DNA of 64,000 nucleotides. It comes from Symsagittifera roscoffensis (Eukaryota; Xenacoelomorpha; Acoela; Convolutidae). Below the pieces are notes generated by a model, which saw nothing but the letters and a program-made list of their open reading frames with translations, was not told the DNA's origin and made no database searches. A program made the position numbers and the translations under genes. Positions 1 through 10,400 of the stretch are shown in pieces. Where the stretch lies: the NCBI RefSeq assembly GCF_963678635.1, contig NC_087066.1:67465477-67529476 (forward strand), read 5' to 3'. Numbering within the stretch: position 1 is the first letter of the stretch; every line of letters starts with the position of its first letter.

Positions 1-311
1 TGTAGCAATTCGCAGACTGAATAATACAGTTTGTGAAACGTCGAAAGACAGTTTTAAAACAAGAATCAATTCTCCTTGTTATGTTATCATATAGATAATA
101 TAGATAGATTAGTATTTAAATAATGTCATGACAATAGAAGTAAATACAACTTAAATCTTTCATAAGTTGAACAGAGAATGAATAGAGCGCAAGCTGTTAA
201 GATTCAAGTGGATTGGCAGGTCGGTAACGACCTTGACCGATAATGGAGTTTAGCACGAATAGCTAGCACACTGATGACGTCATGTTTAAGACTAAACAAC
301 GACGCACCACA
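1..311 (-). repeat. Probable 3' LTR of a Ty3/gypsy remnant
   Basis: Read on the minus strand, a purine tract (GAGAGGGGGAAA, 312-323) is followed at once by TGTGGTGCG. This is the usual junction of polypurine tract and 3' LTR. The stretch then runs to the window edge, where the minus strand ends in GCTACA, so the ends read TGT...ACA. The integrase reading frames upstream on the same strand fit this placement. The far boundary falls exactly on the window edge, so neither the true end nor a target duplication can be checked. Confidence 0.45.
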
Positions 312-490
312 TTTCCCCCTCTCGGGAAAAGAATTCAAACCGTGTTTGAATTTCTTTACTCTTAAGTACAAAATTAATAAATGCGCTTTTACATATGAAA
401 CCGTGAAGAACATCAGGTAGACAAAGAGATTTATGGAAAATGACTATCATAGATAAAGGTTTGATATGAATTTAAAGATTATGGCGAGAA

Positions 491-775
491 CAAGATACAA
501 AAATCTGTATAATTTCTGGACCAAATGCTGAATTGATAAATGCGAAAGTTTTAATTAGACAAGGTACGATAGTTTGTATGATTTCTGGGCCAAATGCTGA
601 ATTCGATAAATGCAAAAGTTTCATTTATCTGACCGACATGAAGTTTTACAATAGAAATTTGGTATAAAGTTTAAAGTTTTTAGCAAATACAGGGTACAAT
701 AGTTTGTTTAAGTTCTGGACCAAATGCCGAATTCGATAAATACAAAAGTTTTATCTATCTGACCGACGCGAAGGA
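491..775. repeat. Three degenerate direct repeats in the 3' non-coding part of the Ty3 remnant
   Basis: Three imperfect copies of a unit of about 80 bases share the core TTCTGGACCAAATGC and then GATAAATGCAAAAGTTT, beginning near 491, 560 and 687. The last two also share CTGACCGAC...GAAG. They lie between the accessory ORF and the polypurine tract, and the third copy runs slightly into the end of that ORF. Their function is unknown. Nothing else is seen in 324-750. Confidence 0.6.
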
Positions 776-1641
776 TAGTCGGAAGTACTCGTTTTGGGGA
801 AACGAATAAATTTCCTATGTTTTGGGGAATCCTCGGGTATATCAGCCCGAGACTGGCTTACTTGATTAGGACGATCAGAACCGGACACGACAAAACGGAC
901 TTTCTTATCCGGAGAGGCAGGAGTTGACGGAGGCGTAGTTGTTGACTGAGACTGAATGACATTAACTGAGTGTCTAATAGGGCTACCGTAGAATGTAGTT
1001 TGCATTTTCCGTCGAGAAGAAGATCGTGACGAATTTGACGAAGAAGACATATTCCCATCCTGTTCCGAAAGTATGCCGTGACTATCTTGGGTGTTAGAGC
1101 CCGATGCTACCAATTTTGATGAAGTTCCTACTTGTGACTTCGAGATTGACGATTCTTCGTCTGAAGAGATGGGAATAAGATCTGAGCCTACTGGGGTCAT
1201 TATTGGAATTGGCGCCTTTGACTTGATGCTAATAGGAATTTCCGCTCCTGAATTGCCAGACTTAGAGGAAGAGACAATAACTGTAGATTTCGGTTTGACG
1301 TTAATACACCTTGGTTTGACGCTAATAGGAGCCTCTGTTCCTGGATTACCCGACGTAGAGGAAGAAACTGTCAAGTCTACCACCGGAGTAGAATGCTGTG
1401 GATACGGGATGTTCTGTATACCCGGAGCCTCCGAAGTTGCATCTTCCCTTAATTTCGACGCCACCATTTGACTGCGGGGTGGAGTATGTGAAACTGGCAT
1501 AGAGGGAAATTTCGAATGAGCAGGCACGTACACTGTTTTCGCTGAAATACGTTGCCTGGAACCCGATTGTTTGAGAGGCCTATTGTCTTCCGATGATGAT
1601 GTTGAAGATGGCACGTTTGGGCGTTTCTTCCCTTTCTTCAC
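751..1641 (-). CDS. Low-complexity accessory ORF downstream of integrase (Ty3 remnant)
   Basis: This is an open frame of 296 codons, rich in serine, proline, threonine and basic residues, with no cysteine motif, signal peptide or membrane segment. It contains internal repeats: two segments reading roughly VSSSxSGNxGxExPISxKxxxI around residues 93-140. It follows the integrase frames on the same strand and precedes the polypurine tract, so it probably belongs to the retroelement, either as an extra ORF or as the tail of Pol. I do not recognise a family. The composition suggests a disordered protein. The start is the first in-frame ATG and is uncertain. Confidence 0.45.
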   Translation of the reverse strand: MKKGKKRPNVPSSTSSSEDNRPLKQSGSRQRISAKTVYVPAHSKFPSMPVSHTPPRSQMVASKLREDATSEAPGIQNIPYPQHSTPVVDLTVSSSTSGNPGTEAPISVKPRCINVKPKSTVIVSSSKSGNSGAEIPISIKSKAPIPIMTPVGSDLIPISSDEESSISKSQVGTSSKLVASGSNTQDSHGILSEQDGNMSSSSNSSRSSSRRKMQTTFYGSPIRHSVNVIQSQSTTTPPSTPASPDKKVRFVVSGSDRPNQVSQSRADIPEDSPKHRKFIRFPKTSTSDYPSRRSDR

Positions 1642-1677
1642 AGGAGTTAGTTGTTTTCCTGAAAAACTTAGAGGGGT

Positions 1678-1938
1678 TCATTTAAGACGCACTGCCAAGT
1701 GATTCCTTCTAATAACTTTCCCTTTATCAGAAATATATGTGGAATCAGTGATCCGCACGATTTTGCCCTTATAAGGTTTGAAAAGTTCTCTGCCAGACTT
1801 CCTATTTAGAAATTTCCGAAAAATTTCGACCTTATTTGGTTCGTTCAATACTAAATAGTCCAAATTACGTTTTGGCAACGAAGGGCGAATTTGTTCCGTT
1901 GGCATTTGGTTCCGGAATCTGAGGGTACCAGCGGACAA
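1678..1938 (-). pseudogene. Integrase C-terminal (GPY/F-like) fragment of the Ty3 remnant
   Basis: This 86-codon frame ends in FKPYKGKIVRITDS and KVIRRNHLAVRLK. That is the small beta-barrel typical of the last domain of Ty3/gypsy integrases. It lies just downstream of the main integrase frame, in a different reading frame, separated by a stop. It was therefore most likely the end of the same polyprotein before a frameshift or stop. The apparent start codon is not meaningful. Confidence 0.65.
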
Positions 1939-2001
1939 GTTCGAACGAAGAGTGGCTGCGAGGATTTGATTTCTCTCCGTCAGGGTCTTCAGGGCTTTGA
2001 C

Positions 2002-3504
2002 TCACTCCTGATGTGTCAGATACTTTTTCAATGACAACCACTGGTTTGCGGATTGTGCCAAGCTCTCCAGTGCACGGTAGTGGGGTGTATCCGCTACTGA
2101 GTCTGTGGTTCCACCAAAATGTGGAGACACCGTCGGGCTTGATTGCCCTTTCTTGACGACTTTGATTCTGGGACGACTATCGCACTGCTCCCGTCGCTGC
2201 TCTGGTGTGAGCAAGTCCCGTTCCAAACGTTGGTTGTCTAAATGAATTCCCGAAGTTAAACGATCAGCCGCTATAGATAGCTCCGTATTCGGCGGACGAC
2301 CAAAATGAAGTTCAAACGGGGAGACCCCGGTAACTGAATTTTTTGTAACCCGGATATCTTCAATAATATTCCTAAGGGTATCCTGAACATTAGAGAAATC
2401 CGAACTTAACCGAGAGGCGCCCAAACGACGCTTAATTGTTTGTATCGACCGTTCGACTAAACCACAGCCACGATGGTCCCCCACCGGACAAAAATATTGT
2501 ACAATATTTTTCTCTAGACAAAAATTTTGCACTAATTTATTTTTAAAACCGGAATACTGGTCTGTTTTAATGGATCTGGGAATACTGTGCTGTTGAATAT
2601 ATGACTTGAGAAACTTAATGATCTTCCGTCCTCCCGTGGAACGCGTAATCATAGCCGACGGATATTTTGAATAACGGTCGATTGCGACCAAGATATAAAT
2701 ACTATTACCAAATGAGTCAAGTAGAGGGCCTGCGTAGTCAAGTTGCAGCTCTTCATTAGGACCCGATAAAAGAGGTAAAGGCTTGGATGAATTAAATGAT
2801 ACGTTCGCTTTCAAATTCTTACCAAACTTTGTGCACTGAGGACAATCTTTGCACAGTTGGATAATGTCCCGATGCATTCGGGGCCACCAGATGTATTGTG
2901 CTGCGTCAACCATTGCTAACTGACCCGCATGCGATCTATGAAGTCGAGATAACAAAGGTTTGCGTAGACACATGGGAATAGCGATCCTATTATCCACCAC
3001 AACACAGCCATCAACTACCGCTGCACAATGCCAAAATGATTTAATATAGGAATCGATACGGCAAAATCCTTCGTAATCCCGGTTGATAATTGCTCGTTTC
3101 ATGAGACTTAAACTGGCATCTTCATCCGTGAGCTCCGATAATACATCTGAGTCCAGAATTCCCACCAGTCCGGTTAACGATTTCTGGTCCGCAGCGACCA
3201 CTGGTGACTTTAAGATCTCGAGACTGTTGACTGACTGAGATTGTTGTTTTGGTATCCTGCCCCGTTTGGACCTGAAATTCGCTAGAATACGGGCGTATTG
3301 ACTCCTCAGTTCTACTCCTCGTTGAACTGTTGAAGATCTTCTGGGTCGAATAGCCCCCGCGCGAAACCGCGGCCTGGCTCTATCTGAGGAGAACCAATGT
3401 TGGGTGACCGGCAGATACTGATTTAACAACTGCTCGAAACTGTCGTTTGTGTTGTTGGTACTTGTGTTGGGATTCATTGCAGTCTGAAAGTGAAAAACAC
3501 TCAC
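2002..3504 (-). CDS. Ty3/gypsy integrase, detached from the rest of Pol
   Basis: The 500-codon ORF holds a zinc-binding HHCC module (LHRSHAGQ with CKDCPQC, about residues 188-226). A DDE integrase core follows, with LDYAGP for the first Asp, KTDQYSGF for the second and GLVERSIQ for the Glu, and then a basic tail. The enzyme inserts retroelement cDNA into chromosomes. No protease, RT or RNase H frame exists upstream in 3505-4423. The first 140 residues are a serine/arginine-rich stretch I do not recognise, rather than the usual RNase H connection. Either the element is 5'-truncated and the ORF has a chance start, or a separate integrase ORF exists. The catalytic triad appears intact. Confidence 0.75.
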   Translation of the reverse strand: MSVFHFQTAMNPNTSTNNTNDSFEQLLNQYLPVTQHWFSSDRARPRFRAGAIRPRRSSTVQRGVELRSQYARILANFRSKRGRIPKQQSQSVNSLEILKSPVVAADQKSLTGLVGILDSDVLSELTDEDASLSLMKRAIINRDYEGFCRIDSYIKSFWHCAAVVDGCVVVDNRIAIPMCLRKPLLSRLHRSHAGQLAMVDAAQYIWWPRMHRDIIQLCKDCPQCTKFGKNLKANVSFNSSKPLPLLSGPNEELQLDYAGPLLDSFGNSIYILVAIDRYSKYPSAMITRSTGGRKIIKFLKSYIQQHSIPRSIKTDQYSGFKNKLVQNFCLEKNIVQYFCPVGDHRGCGLVERSIQTIKRRLGASRLSSDFSNVQDTLRNIIEDIRVTKNSVTGVSPFELHFGRPPNTELSIAADRLTSGIHLDNQRLERDLLTPEQRREQCDSRPRIKVVKKGQSSPTVSPHFGGTTDSVADTPHYRALESLAQSANQWLSLKKYLTHQE

Positions 3505-4423
3505 ACTAATTGCACTCCAACCAATCCGATATGATGAAAAAGTGTGATATGAGAAAATGTGATCTTCAGTGACCTTGGTATAAAATATCGTATGTGATAA
3601 ACAATTACATTACATTAAGCATCCAAGATTACCGCTAGCGCAGTATGACATAGGCTAACGCTTTTGTTTTAGGAGAAAAACTTTCCAAAATAGTTTTAAA
3701 GTAATCTTTCGAAATGCAAATTAAGCTATAGGTACAAGAAAAACCAATGAAAAAATTTTCGTAAGGTTTTTGAAACAACAATTTACTTGGACATCTGTAA
3801 ACACCAAAACCCATACAAATCCGCATGGTATCTAATTCTGTCCGTAATCATGAACACAGAGGCGAAGCTACTCTTCGCAAACACTAGCCAGAACACGAAA
3901 AAAAGCGAACATTCGGCTACTTCCCAGATTCAATTTGCGACCTAGAGGTAATGCGCATCACACAATAACCATTCAGCCACAGGCTCTGAATGAGTTAAAA
4001 ACACAAGCCACAATTAAAGCAGAAATTTCCAATACTACTGACCGTGATTATAGCAAAAGTGCCACCAAATGAGTGAACACTTTTATTGAACACTTTTATT
4101 TGCGTGTTAGTTTAGAAAAAAGAAGGTTCGTACTATTACACTAACGCTCGCAAGCTCGCCAGTGTAATCACGTAATAGTATGTAGCCTTTCGGTTATGTT
4201 TTTGGGTACCTCGCCATTATTTAAATGATGTGATAAAATGAGAAAACCGCAAAAGACATTTTATGAACTAATAAAGCAAGTTCAGTCATTTATTTTTTTC
4301 TTTTTTACACTGTATTTTGTATCTTTTTACTTGAGCTGATGTTTGGATCAGCCGTTTCAATTTACACTGAAGGAGAACACATAGAGAAGAGCCATACTTC
4401 TTAATTGTGTCCATAATGATGAC
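3505..4423. other. Non-coding gap with one inverted repeat
   Basis: I see no convincing exon or repeat family in this 0.9-kb stretch between the Ty3 remnant and the last exon of the EF-hand gene. The only structure is an inverted repeat. TACTATTACACT (4131-4142) can pair with AGTGTAAT (4161-4168) or, through its outer part, with GTAATAGTA (4172-4180). The loop reads CGCTCGCAAGCTCGC. Confidence 0.4.
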
Positions 4424-7400
4424 TCACGATCTGGTGAACAGTTTCATGAAGTGCATGTATGCCACTTTTGCGCCATCTGCTACGTCCGACTTGTGTCTCT
4501 CATGCTTGAAGATCACATTCTCTAACAGCTGTTTGTGAGCTGGGGAGAGGGAGAACTTCAGATGCTTTTCCAACTGACTCATCACTACTCCTTTCTCAAC
4601 ACTACACGCCCCTTCCTTGTCCGCTTCTCTGCAACAGAGTGAACTTTTTCAACCTACATTCGAATTTGTTTGAACATAACAAAATACTGCAATTAAACAA
4701 AGTTGTTTCAGGCAGGTTTTGCAATAATGACAAATTTTACCATCAATTTGAATAACTTTCTACAAAAAATGAGTCTTAAAAACAGTTTCAGAAGAATTTG
4801 AGGCGATTTTTAAAAGATTTGAAGAAGGTGGGAAGACAGAGAGTGGAGGTTCTTTGAATACCTCAATCCAGCGAGTATGGCGAGGAAGCTGGCAGCCAGG
4901 AAGTCTGTGATGGCAGTCTCCAGTTTGGCATCATCCTCGTCCTTGTTCCCAGCGCTGCCAACAAATCAATGCATTCTTCAAAAACAATTGACGAAAGCTT
5001 AAAATTGTAGGCCCGCAATAGGAAAAAACGACAACTACCAGAAGGCCTCATTAAAAAGGATTCGAATCCCCGGAGATTTTTTTGCTTTGTTTTATCGAAT
5101 CCCTGGAAAGTGTTTTTTAAAAATAAAATTACTAACCAAGTCTATCTTTGTTTATGAAGTTTTACTTCTGGCATAAAAAAGCTTATTGAGCCCTCCAAAT
5201 TGTAAATTTTGAACTATTTAAAAAAAAGTTGCCTCATATTTTTTACAACATTTGTGCTATTTGACAAGATAATTCAATTTTTTAGATGCAAGTGTAACTT
5301 TTTTGCATACTCTTTGCCATTCTGCTCTTTGGAATTGTCATCGGGGACCAGTTTGTTAATAGCTTCTATCTTGGCCAACTCTGCCCTGGATGAGAGAATG
5401 GAGATGAAGTGATGGTAGTAGACTCCGTTCTCGTCACACGGGATGTCCAGACGTCCATTCATCTGGTCCAGCGTCTTCTCTTCACACTCGATGCCAACTT
5501 CACTCAACACTTTCTTCACTGTCGCGAGGGACACCTGGCGAACAACATAGGATTCAATTGTACCCGTGATTAAGAGCTAAGTGCCATGATTCTGTTGGAT
5601 AATTTTCTGCGCTGTAATATGCTGCCATAGCCTCAAGCGACGATAAAAAGTTGAAAGTCTGAAATAAACTTGAAGAGGCAAATTGCTAGTTTTTGATTGA
5701 CATAATATACTACGGGTTCGGTATGAAAATAACGTTAGGGCACCTGTATGAAAAACTATCGATGAGGGCGTACATACCTGGCCACATGATATCGTGTCGT
5801 ACTTCTCAAAGCACTTCACCATCTGCTGGGAGCCAGCCTCGAACTGAAAATAACAGACTTCTATCGTCAAGTAGTTTGAAGAACGAAAAAAATCATCCTC
5901 CAAACCGGCAGAAGCTCAAAATGACTCCAAGAGTCCAAAATCATTCTTGAAATTAATTGAATTTCAGATAATTAAGAGATTTGAAAATTTTTTTGCATTA
6001 AAAATTGAAGCCTTTCTCCTTAGTGTACCTTCTCTCTCAAGAAAGCCATGAATTCCTTCGACTTCATCTTCAGCATGGACTTGGGAATGGGCGCCGAAGG
6101 GTCAGAGGTGACTCCTTTGGGGTCAGTCTCCCAGCTAGGCCTGAACACTGCCTGGTCATTCAGATCATCCAGTGCAATGGAGTGAGCAGTCGGTAGTCTG
6201 GTGTGTTCCCTTCCCCTCTGGGTGTGCACATCTGTCTGGCTCCTGTGGAACATCAGGTCCCGCAGTTTGGGCTTCCCATTTTTGTCCAGACCCCAAAGAT
6301 GGAACAACTTATTCTTCGGAATAGCTCCCACGTTTTCCAGGTCGTAACTAAAACCATTATGACAAAACTTGCAAAATAACGTCACATTTTTCAAAAAATA
6401 ATAATTGTGAAGCTAGAAAAAATATTGAAGTGAAATAAAAAAGAATGTTCTAACAAAACATCAGATGAGCATGCAGGGATTGTGCGCAAACTGTTCGGTG
6501 ATTCGGAAATAAACAACTAAGTGGTCTAAGTGATGTGGTGTATCCTAATGATAAGTGTATTATACTTACATTCCGGAGACCTCGCAGATTCTGTACATAA
6601 ATTCAAATTGCTCGTTTATTTTACTCGTTCAATTGAAATTGGCTTATTTTTTGTTTAATTTGGAAACACTGATAGTTTTGAAAAACTGAGAATATTTTGA
6701 TATTATGACGTAGCTGATAACAGAAGAACCACCAGCGGATTGGGGGGGCGGTGACGAAACGCCCCTCTCCCTCAGGGATTCGACCCACAGCCGACCCCTG
6801 CATGGCGTCTAGTGTGTTATAATTTTCTTTTTCTTTTCGACTATTTTTGAAAATACAACTCAGACCAGCCAGTTTTCCTGACAAAGCTATCCTGACAATG
6901 ATTGAACAAAAAAAATTGAAATTATAATTTTTGAGATGAATATTTTACAAATTTTAAAAAAAAACTACTAAACAAGACTGAACTATAATTACTAAACAAG
7001 ACTGTATGTTACAACTGTACCTTTAAGCTGTCTCAGGTATTTTTTTTTCAAATTATAAATATAATAATCATTATTAATGAAAATTCAAAAAAAATCCATA
7101 GATCTCCCCACACCCAAGGTTAACTACGAAAGCAAAACTTCTGCTGCTAATAACACAATACTTCGATCAATTAGCAAACTTCAATGAAATTGGATAAAAT
7201 TCTCAGCCCAATTTGCTACGCGTTGATAGAAACTGGAAACTTCGCGAGCATTAACCATCCCAATATGGCAAATTCCAAACCACCCTGGCTTCGCGAGAAA
7301 AACCCAGTTGAAAGAAAGAGCTTTTTACAGTTGAGCTTAGAGTATTGATTTCTTTCAGATGGAATGGAAATTCAAATATTGGCGATTAATTAAAAGGTCC

Positions 7401-10400
7401 ATATTAGTCTGAATAAAACAACGACCGCATGCATAATTAGGCCAACGCGAATGCCTCAATATTCCGACTGTTCTTTAGAGTCTGAAGTAAGATGATTTAA
7501 AAATTGAGAAGCTTTCAAGAAACAAACAAAGATAAAACATCAAAGTTTTAATTATTCATTTATGAAAATCTTCCCTTCACACCCAGTTTTAAATACTGAG
7601 TGATACTTTTCGTATATGCAAAACACAAAAATTAAACCAACTCTGAATCATTTTAAGCAGAAAACTTTTTATTGCTTATTGAAGCTTCAAAAATTAATTT
7701 TCATGGAGTCGAACTGATTTTTCACTAATTTGTTACTTTTACTAATATAACACCTATTCGATCGTCTTACATATTCGAAAATTAAGAGTGAAAAAAATCT
7801 TCTTTGTACTAACACCAATTTTTTAAAACTAATCTTCAATATTGTTCGAATCAATGCTGAAAAGGCTTTAATAGAATATATCACTTTCAATATTCTGGTG
7901 ATATCTTGTGGTACCTGATTTTTCGTATGGAAAAAAACACAGTTAGAAAAATAATGAAATCCAAAAAAAACTTTTCATTGCGGAATCAACATTTAAACAT
8001 TTACACAGTGGCCGATCTAACTCATATCATTTATTATTTACAGAGACATTGTTTATATTTATGCCTATAAATTCGAGCATTGACAAGCTGAACTCAAAAT
8101 TAAAAAGATTTTTTAACGATGACTAACTTTTGTAAATTACTGGTGTTTGAAAACTGCGAATTTGGCTACATGCAATACATATGAGTTCGTGCTATAAACG
8201 CGTAAGCGGCAGTTTAATCCGGCCTAGAAATAATTTCAAACTAATTGAGGCAAGATATTGGGTCGGGCTAATACATTTCTGGATGCTTATTTATTCACTT
8301 TCTATTTAATATAGGCAGGGTGAAGATTTTCAAAAAAACTCTGAATCTAAACTTCAAGTTTTTTTTCTTTAATTTACATGAAAATTTTATCAATTTTGTA
8401 TTTTTTGAGAAAATTAACCAAAAAATTTGAAAATAATCAGCGAAAGTTGCATTATCAGATTCTACTGAAAACATTTGTAGCAACATTGAAGAATAAAAAA
8501 GAGCACTTTTCTGGAACTTGCTACAGCTATAAATACCATTTTGCATAACACAATTTAGGAAAAAATTGGCACGTAAGGTTTTTTCAATAGAGCATCTATT
8601 TTCCCAAAGGGCACTTCAATGGTCCGTAAGCAATGTGCAGAACTTCAAAATCATAATTAGGACTAGAAAATGCTCTTGGAAAACATTAAAGGTAGTGTTT
8701 TTTGACCGCTGGTTTTCGGTTTTCATTCCTATATAATAGCTTAAACACAAAATCAATAGAAACAAGAATTAAGTGGAATTTGCTGATGATACACTAATTT
8801 TATGTAAATAAAATTCAATGTTCGACCTTAGAATCTCGACGCTCGCAAAACTGGAGAAAGTACACAAATATTTGAAAGAAAACATATTTGTTCACAATGT
8901 TGATGAAACAAAACACAACGTTTTTGGGACAAATAGTTTGGAAAAAAAACACAATTAAAGAAAATCAGAGTTTTGGTAGATAGAAGTCTTAGTTTTCAGC
9001 TGAGTTAAGCAAACGTTCAAGCAAAATGGCTGTTTCAATAAAATCAATTTAAATTGTGCGACATTTGGTACAAAAAAACTGCTTTTGAAATAAGCATTTT
9101 CAATTGAGCTTTTTTTCCCAAGCTAGCATGCCTCAAACTGACAAATTAGTTAGAAAAAATAACTAGGAATCAGGCAGACAAATCAACGGGAGAGAGTAGG
9201 TTTTGTCAAAAAAATTCTATTAAATATTGAAAGACAAAAAGTTGCATCACAAAATTAATTTAAAAAGCTTCATTTGGCAACAAAAAATCAAAAATGGTAC
9301 AAAATCGAAAATAGAAAATATTCAATGCATATAGAATACCAGAGAAACTTATTATTTTTTATAATTGCCCAGGTCTCACTAAGCTTAAGTCGATTATGCT
9401 CAACTCACTAAGTTTCTACGCGTTTAAACAGTTTTCTCGGCACACCATGCATAATACACGAACATTCATAGCAGGGCAACCGGGTAGTATCGTTTCAGCC
9501 AAGTTTTTGAATGCACATTTTATTACAAGTTTTGAAATTCTTGGTATTGTTGTTATATTTGTTTTCCAAAAAGCTCAAAAGTCTTCATAAACAATTTAAG
9601 CATGAGCAAGTCCATATGTTCAAGCAAAACGGCTGCTTTAATTAAATCAGTTTACAGCGTGCGACATATGGTGCCAAAAACAAACAGATATAATGTTTTC
9701 AAACCTTCAGATTTGTCTCAGTTCCAAAATCTACCATCTCTCAAACTAACAGACAAATTAAGTGGGTGTCAGTCAGACATAGAGAGCAGGTCTAATAAAA
9801 ATTTTCCTTTAATATTGAAAAACATAATTTTATGTCAAAGTAACTAGTTTTCAATGTTTCATTTGGCGCCAACTTTGTGAAAACAAAATCGAAAAAAGAA
9901 AAAGTTTTCAGCAAAAAACATAGAAAAAAGTATTAGAAAAAAACTTTTCTGAAACGTTTTTTTTTGTCATTTCTATTTTTCCTCAATTTCGAGGAAAACT
10001 GTTGCCCAAAATGCTTTACTCCCTAAATTTCTGCGCGTTTCTATAGTTACCTTGTAATACCACACTCAAAAAAAAACGACACTTAATTAAAAAAATTCAT
10101 TAAAAGCTACAAAAAGGTTTCTAATTGTTGTGGCGGAAAGCAACCGTCTACTATCGGTTTGTCACGTCTTTAGTTGCATTGGTTATTATGCTTTTTCAAA
10201 CTATTTTCAGAGCTGTTGTATCGGTCTAGTAAAAACCTCAAATATTATTACAAGCAAATGCTCAAGCAAAATAGCTTTTGCAATTAAAACATTTTAGGGT
10301 TTTCAACATGAGGTACAATAAGAAACAAGAAATCTGTCTAACCAATCTTTAGCGTGTCAGGACATTTGTGTCCCAGACATTTATGTCCCGGCAAAAACAG

